Shown here in pieces: positions 32,082 through 35,994 of a DNA stretch of 35,994 nt (the stretch's first letter is position 1; each line of letters opens with the position of its first letter). The translations under genes were made by a program, and so were the position numbers. Source of the stretch: Desulfuromonadales bacterium (GTDB taxonomy: Bacteria > Desulfobacterota > Desulfuromonadia > Geobacterales > Pseudopelobacteraceae); contig JAENWA010000072.1 in the NCBI GenBank assembly GCA_016650295.1, positions 1-35,994 of the forward strand, written 5' to 3'. Below the pieces are notes generated by a model. It saw nothing but the letters and a program-made list of their open reading frames with translations. It had not been told where the DNA came from and ran no database searches.

Positions 32082-33626
32082 TTAAATTATTCCTTTCTCA
32101 TCTTTTTCAACTGGCAGCGCCACCGTGAAGGTCGTTCCCTCACCCGGCTCGCTTTTCACCTCGATCCGGCCGCCATTCGCCTCAACCAGGTTTTTGCAGA
32201 CCACCAGCCCAAGTCCGATCCCCTTGGCCTTGGTGGTGAAGAGCGGCTGGAAGAGCTTCTTCATGTTCTCCGGCGCTACCCCCTCGCCGGTGTCGGTGAC
32301 GGAGATTTCTACGAAACCGGGATCGGAAGTCGGAAACCTGGGATCGGGGATCGGGGATCTGGGATCGGGAATCGGTTGTTGGTATTTTTCCTGTTCCCTG
32401 TTCCCTGGTCCCTGCGCACGTCGTGCGCTGACCCGCAACTTGCCGCCGTCAGGCATGGCCTGGACGGCGTTGGTGATAAAGTTCGTAAGCACCTGTTCCA
32501 TCTGTAGCGGATCTACCCTGAGAAGGGGAAGGTTGTCCGGGATTTCGGTCTGAAGATTGACGATGTCTGGGATCACGCACCGGCCCAGGCTTTCATCGGT
32601 CAACTCACGGGCCGTCACCGCTTTTATCTGCGGGGGCCGGGTTCGGGCGAAGTCGAGCAGGTCGGTGATGATCCGCAGGGAGTTGTCGATTTCATTCTTG
32701 ATGATATCCAGGTACTCCTTCGTGGTTTCGTCTGCGCCCGTCAGTACCATCTTCAGGAAATAGACGGCGTTACTCATTACCCCCAGGGGGTTTCTCAGTT
32801 CGTGCCCCACACTCCCGGAAAGCTGGCCGAGGATGGCGAGTTTCTCATTGCGCACCAGCTCCTCCTGGGCGTCAAGGAGCTCCCTCGTCCTTGCCCCGAG
32901 GTCTTCGGCCATCCGATTGAAGCTGTCGATCAGCATCCGTATCTCCCCGCCCCCCCTGGGCTCCACCTTTGTGGAGAGATCGCCCCTGGCGAGCCGGGTA
33001 GTGGCCTCTGCAAGGTCTGTGATCGGATTGAAAATTATTCTTTTGAAAGCAACGTAAAGCACCACGCCGAGCGCGAACATTACCGCCAGATTAAGTGCAA
33101 GTATGAATGTTATGGTCTTTGTGATTTCCTGATTGATTGTGTATTCCGACATCCCCATGGAAACTTTTCCGATGACGTCAGTGCCTGCCAGGATGGGGAC
33201 GGAAATGGTGGAAATAACCTCCTTCTTCTGAATGGCTTCCATGATATCCGGAAGCTCGCTATTTTTAGGCAAGCCCGAGAGCAGCGTTTTCAATCTGGGT
33301 GAGCGATAGTTGACGCTGGCATATTGTGAAGTAAACATCTTGCCCCGGACGTCCTGAATTACCGCATACATGATGTCATCATCCTTATTTGCCTCACTGA
33401 CGATTGCATCCAGTTGCACGTAGTCTTTCATTATCAAAGGGTCCTGACTCAGTTTGGCAATGTAGGACGCGAGACCTTGCCCCTTGCTTCTCAAAGTGCG
33501 CTTCAACATTCCCTGTTCGTTAATCCCTATCATGATGCTTATGACAGCGGTGCTGACAAGAAGAATCCCCGAGATAATGGCAAGGAATCTGAAGCTGATG
33601 CTGTCTTTCACCCTTTTGTCGAACAT
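32082..33626 (-). CDS. Transmembrane HAMP histidine kinase with repeat insertion
   Basis: A 514-residue membrane kinase. TM1 (about 13-34), periplasmic sensor (about 35-170), TM2 (about 171-193), HAMP (about 194-246, GDLSTKVEPRGGGEI), HisKA with H275 (GSVGHELRNPLGVMSN), HATPase with N-box, DTGEG and GIGLGLVV. An insert of about 34 low-complexity residues (405-438; QQPIPDPRSPIPDPRF) lies before G1, at the same point as in the kinase at 28885. The ATG at 33626 follows AAAGGCGG. It lies 12 bases downstream of an orphan substrate-binding protein gene, so the binding protein may present ligand to its periplasmic domain. Confidence 0.92.
   Translation of the reverse strand: MFDKRVKDSISFRFLAIISGILLVSTAVISIMIGINEQGMLKRTLRSKGQGLASYIAKLSQDPLIMKDYVQLDAIVSEANKDDDIMYAVIQDVRGKMFTSQYASVNYRSPRLKTLLSGLPKNSELPDIMEAIQKKEVISTISVPILAGTDVIGKVSMGMSEYTINQEITKTITFILALNLAVMFALGVVLYVAFKRIIFNPITDLAEATTRLARGDLSTKVEPRGGGEIRMLIDSFNRMAEDLGARTRELLDAQEELVRNEKLAILGQLSGSVGHELRNPLGVMSNAVYFLKMVLTGADETTKEYLDIIKNEIDNSLRIITDLLDFARTRPPQIKAVTARELTDESLGRCVIPDIVNLQTEIPDNLPLLRVDPLQMEQVLTNFITNAVQAMPDGGKLRVSARRAQGPGNREQEKYQQPIPDPRSPIPDPRFPTSDPGFVEISVTDTGEGVAPENMKKLFQPLFTTKAKGIGLGLVVCKNLVEANGGRIEVKSEPGEGTTFTVALPVEKDEKGII
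32313..32414 (-). repeat. In-frame repeat inside kinase gene, copy B
   Basis: About 102 bases of GGATCGGGAATCGG-type units plus CCTGTTCCCTGTTCCCTGG. It encodes a Pro/Asp/Arg-rich stretch. It is shorter than copy A and lacks the GTGTQT segment. Confidence 0.85.
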
Positions 33627-33638
33627 ATACCGCCTTTC

Positions 33639-34601
33639 TTATTCGATAACCTTTGTCACCGATTTCATGAATGAGGGAGAAACCTGAAATCTTCCCGCTT
33701 TTACCGTCTTCATGTTCAGCATCACGTCATGCCTGCCCAGGGATTCTATGGGGATCGATGACGGCTTCGCACCCTTCAGTACCTTTACTGCCTTTGCCCC
33801 CGCCAGCCGGCCTACGAGGTAGGGGTCCGCGGCTACGCCGAGCAGTACCCCCTGCTTTGCCAGTTCAGCGCGGTGGGTGATGGTAATTACATTTGCCTTT
33901 GTCGCCATATCCACGATCGTGGCGACCTTGTTGCCAACAATACTGCTGCCGGATAGATAGATCGCATCAACTGTGGGCACAATCACCGACAGGGACTGAA
34001 CTACCTCCTCTTCCCCGGATAGGATGACCGGGAAAACCTTGATCCGGGAACCTGCCAGGACATTTTGCAACTCTTTGAGCAGCGCCTCCGAATTTTTCTC
34101 GCCGGGCGTATAGAGCACCGCAAGCCTCGTTACCGGAGCAAACTCCTGCAGGCAGTTCACGAGTTTTGACAAGCTGACCCTGGAACTCGCGCCGGTGGTG
34201 TTATTGCCGGAATTTCCCCATTTCCTTGCTATCCCGCTCTCCACCGGGTCATAGACGTAGGCGAAGACCAAAGGCGCGTCCTTGATCTCCCTGGCAGCGG
34301 CCAGGGTCGCGGTGGTGCCTATGGAGACAATCATATCCATTTTAGCCGCGGCGAATCTGCGCGCCATTTCCGCTAGTTTTGACTTTCCCCCGCGAGCGTT
34401 TTCCACGGTGAACTTCACCTCAGGGCCTCCGAATCCCTCTTTCTTGAGCTGGTCCATGACCCCTTTCGAGACCTCGTAGTATTCCACCTCTTCGCTCCAC
34501 ATGAGCACGCCGATTTTCTTCTCCGGTCTTGCTGCTCCGGCAGGCGTTCCGATGGTGGAGACCAGCACAATCAAGAAAAATATCATCAGGATACGTTTCA
34601 T
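33639..34601 (-). CDS. ABC-type substrate-binding protein, orphan (second of pair)
   Basis: A 320-residue exported protein: signal peptide (KRILMIFFLIVLVSTIGTPA, ending AGAA), then a two-lobed periplasmic-binding fold of the ABC_sub_bind (TrpX-like, PF04392) family with KIGVLMWSEE, IVSIGTTATLAA, NTTGAS and the LSGSSIVGN segment. The ATG at 34601 follows GAGAGGG; the frame runs on to 34658 but signal peptide and ribosome-binding site fix this start. It is a paralogue of the next gene. No permease or ATPase gene is adjacent; kinases flank the pair, so sensing rather than transport is suggested. Ligand unknown. Confidence 0.88.
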   Translation of the reverse strand: MKRILMIFFLIVLVSTIGTPAGAARPEKKIGVLMWSEEVEYYEVSKGVMDQLKKEGFGGPEVKFTVENARGGKSKLAEMARRFAAAKMDMIVSIGTTATLAAAREIKDAPLVFAYVYDPVESGIARKWGNSGNNTTGASSRVSLSKLVNCLQEFAPVTRLAVLYTPGEKNSEALLKELQNVLAGSRIKVFPVILSGEEEVVQSLSVIVPTVDAIYLSGSSIVGNKVATIVDMATKANVITITHRAELAKQGVLLGVAADPYLVGRLAGAKAVKVLKGAKPSSIPIESLGRHDVMLNMKTVKAGRFQVSPSFMKSVTKVIE

Positions 34602-34654
34602 TTTTTCCCTCTCCCTGCTTGATGAGATCTGCGCCGGCGCAGATTTCCGGCAAA

Positions 34655-35644
34655 TCAATCAATGGTTTTTGTCACCTTCTTCATAAAGGATGGCGGAATG
34701 CGGAATCCCCCTTTGTTTACCGTTTTCATATTGAGGATCAGCTCCAGTTGCTTAAGCGGCAGCGTCTCGTAGGGAATCGCCGACGGCTTTGTCCCCTTGA
34801 GGATCTGTGCCCCCTTTTTTCCTGCCAGGAGGCCCATCTTATACACGTTTACCGCCATGCTCAGAAGCGCCCCACCTTCCGCCAGATCGTCGAGATGAGT
34901 CAAAGTGACGACTTTTTTCTTCGTTGCCATATCAACGATCTTCAACAGATTTTTGCCGACGATTCCGGTGCCGGTCAGATAGATCGCATCCGTTGCACGC
35001 AAGACCTCCGGCAGCAGCTCGGTTATTTCCTCCTCTTTTGTCAATGGAACCGGGATGATCCTGATCGGGAACTTGTCCTGCAGCCCCACCAACTCCTTAA
35101 GTACGGCCTCGGAGTTCTTTTCATAGGGAGTGTACAGCACCCCAAGCTTATTAACCGGCGCCAGCTCCTTTAAACTGCTCAAAAGTTTTGATAGGGGGAA
35201 TTTAGGGCTCACGCCGGTCGTGTTATTTCCCGAACTCTTCCAGTCAAGGGCCAAGCCGGATGCCACCGGATCATAAACCCCGCATACCACCGGCACGTCC
35301 TTTATCTCGGTGGCGACTGCCAAGGCAGCGCTGGTGCCGAAGGCAAAGATCAGATCCAGCTTCAAAGTTGCGAACTTTCGCGCCAGTTCCGCCGCCTTAA
35401 CTTTGCTTCCCCCGGCATTTTCAATGAAAAAATTCACTCCAGGCTCCCTGAATCCTTCTTTTGCAAGCTGTTCCAGGGCGCCTCTGTGCAGCTCGGCGTA
35501 TCTGGCATCCTTTCCAAACCACAAAACACCTACTCTTTTCTCACCTTTCGCCTCAGCGCACATCGACTCTAGCGTAAAAAGCACAGCAATAAGCACGAAC
35601 AATCCGGCTAAAAATCCTGACTTGATACTTTTAATGGCGGGCAT
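34655..35644 (-). CDS. ABC-type substrate-binding protein, orphan (first of pair)
   Basis: A 329-residue exported protein with a signal peptide (FLAGLFVLIAVLFTLESMCA) and the same PF04392-type fold as its neighbour: RVGVLWFGKD, IFAFGTSAALAV, NNTTGVSPKF, LTGTGIVGKN, and a shared C-terminus (PPSFMKKVTKTID here, SPSFMKSVTKVIE there). The ATG at 35644 follows AAGGAG. It lies 47 bases downstream of the truncated kinase and 53 bases before its paralogue. The pair arose by tandem duplication and has diverged well past half its positions, so two ligands are possible. Confidence 0.9.
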   Translation of the reverse strand: MPAIKSIKSGFLAGLFVLIAVLFTLESMCAEAKGEKRVGVLWFGKDARYAELHRGALEQLAKEGFREPGVNFFIENAGGSKVKAAELARKFATLKLDLIFAFGTSAALAVATEIKDVPVVCGVYDPVASGLALDWKSSGNNTTGVSPKFPLSKLLSSLKELAPVNKLGVLYTPYEKNSEAVLKELVGLQDKFPIRIIPVPLTKEEEITELLPEVLRATDAIYLTGTGIVGKNLLKIVDMATKKKVVTLTHLDDLAEGGALLSMAVNVYKMGLLAGKKGAQILKGTKPSAIPYETLPLKQLELILNMKTVNKGGFRIPPSFMKKVTKTID

Positions 35645-35691
35645 CGGTACGCTCCTTGTTACGCTGTTATGGGACTTGGTTCACTTCACAG

Positions 35692-35994
35692 TCATTCCAC
35701 CGGCAGCAGTACCGTAAATGTCGTCCCCCTCCCCAACTCGCTCTCCACCTCGATCCGCCCGCCGTTGGCCTCCACCAGGTTTTTGCAGACCACCAGTCCC
35801 AGCCCGATCCCCTTGGGCTTGGTGGTAAAGAGCGGCTGGAAGAGTTTTCTCAGATTCTTCGGTGGGATCCCCACGCCGGTGTCGGTGATGGAAATTTCAA
35901 TGAAACCGGGATCGGTGATCGGTGATCGGGAATCGGTTGTTGGTATTTTTCCTGTTCCCTGTTCCTTTAGGCCCGCTGTTTGGGTCCCGGTCCC
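35692..35994 (-). CDS. Histidine kinase C-terminus (5' end outside window)
   Basis: Only the last about 100 residues are in the window: a repeat-encoded low-complexity stretch (GTGTQTAGLKEQGTGK, then TTDSRSPITDPGF) followed by the G1/G2 part of a HATPase domain (IEISITDTGVGIP, LFQPLFTT, GIGLGLVVCKNLVEANGG) ending LLPVE. It is almost identical in this part to the kinases at 28885 and 32082. Downstream lie the two substrate-binding protein genes, which it probably precedes in one operon. Confidence 0.9.
   Translation of the reverse strand, partial: GTGTQTAGLKEQGTGKIPTTDSRSPITDPGFIEISITDTGVGIPPKNLRKLFQPLFTTKPKGIGLGLVVCKNLVEANGGRIEVESELGRGTTFTVLLPVE
35904..35994 (-). repeat. In-frame repeat inside kinase gene, copy C (cut by window edge)
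   Basis: GGATCGGTGATCGG-type units and CCTGTTCCCTGTTCC followed by a TTTAGGCCCG block that also occurs in copy A. It continues past the window. Confidence 0.85.

Overview
The window most resembles a Desulfuromonadales/Geobacterales-type bacterium (Geobacter or Pelobacter-like). The basis is the mix of CoA-linked alcohol/aldehyde metabolism, very dense PAS/GAF/GGDEF signalling, heavy use of sigma-54 and scattered GTAGGGGCG-type repeats. This placement is inferred from gene content; no marker gene was compared.

Layout. (1) 1-6.6 kb: sucCD (minus strand), a CoA-acylating acetaldehyde-type dehydrogenase, a divergent AcoR-type sigma-54 activator with two 17-bp dyads between them, and an ordinary aldehyde dehydrogenase broken by a large internal deletion. 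(2) 6.8-10.3 kb (minus): outer-membrane porin, DUF4242 protein, AmiS/UreI-like membrane protein, a small periplasmic protein and a separately terminated SHOCT protein. (3) 11.0-22.8 kb (plus): an iron-type alcohol dehydrogenase overlapping a PAS histidine kinase and an NtrC-type regulator; a radical SAM/SPASM enzyme; a second iron-type alcohol dehydrogenase; then a MoxR AAA+ ATPase, a CoxE-like VWA protein, a 103-residue Cys-rich protein and a second related kinase. (4) 22.9-36 kb (mostly minus): a mini zinc-ribbon ORF, a GGCT-like protein, a c-di-GMP and phosphorelay cluster (REC-GAF-PAS-GGDEF-EAL-REC, REC-GAF-GGDEF, REC-REC, kinase), and a cluster of two orphan substrate-binding proteins flanked by kinases, with a cupin-like gene between the two clusters.

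How it fits together. Six sequences with the sigma-54 -24/-12 architecture (GG-N10-GC) lie in front of the acylating dehydrogenase, its regulator, the porin operon, both alcohol dehydrogenases and the MoxR operon. Two sigma-54 activators are encoded alongside. The simplest reading is one alcohol-oxidation regulon: alcohol to aldehyde (two Fe-ADHs), aldehyde to acyl-CoA, then central metabolism.

The candidate undescribed system is the set of maturation-type genes embedded with the ADHs: SPASM radical SAM enzyme, CoxD/CoxE-like ATPase/VWA pair, and a Cys-rich protein ending DGVCGGY. That tail recalls the mycofactocin precursor MftA (IDGMCGVY). No other mycofactocin genes are present here, so this is a hypothesis about cofactor or metal maturation of the ADHs, not an established pathway.

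A second notable feature is a low-complexity DNA repeat inserted in frame at the same place in the ATPase domain of three different histidine kinases.
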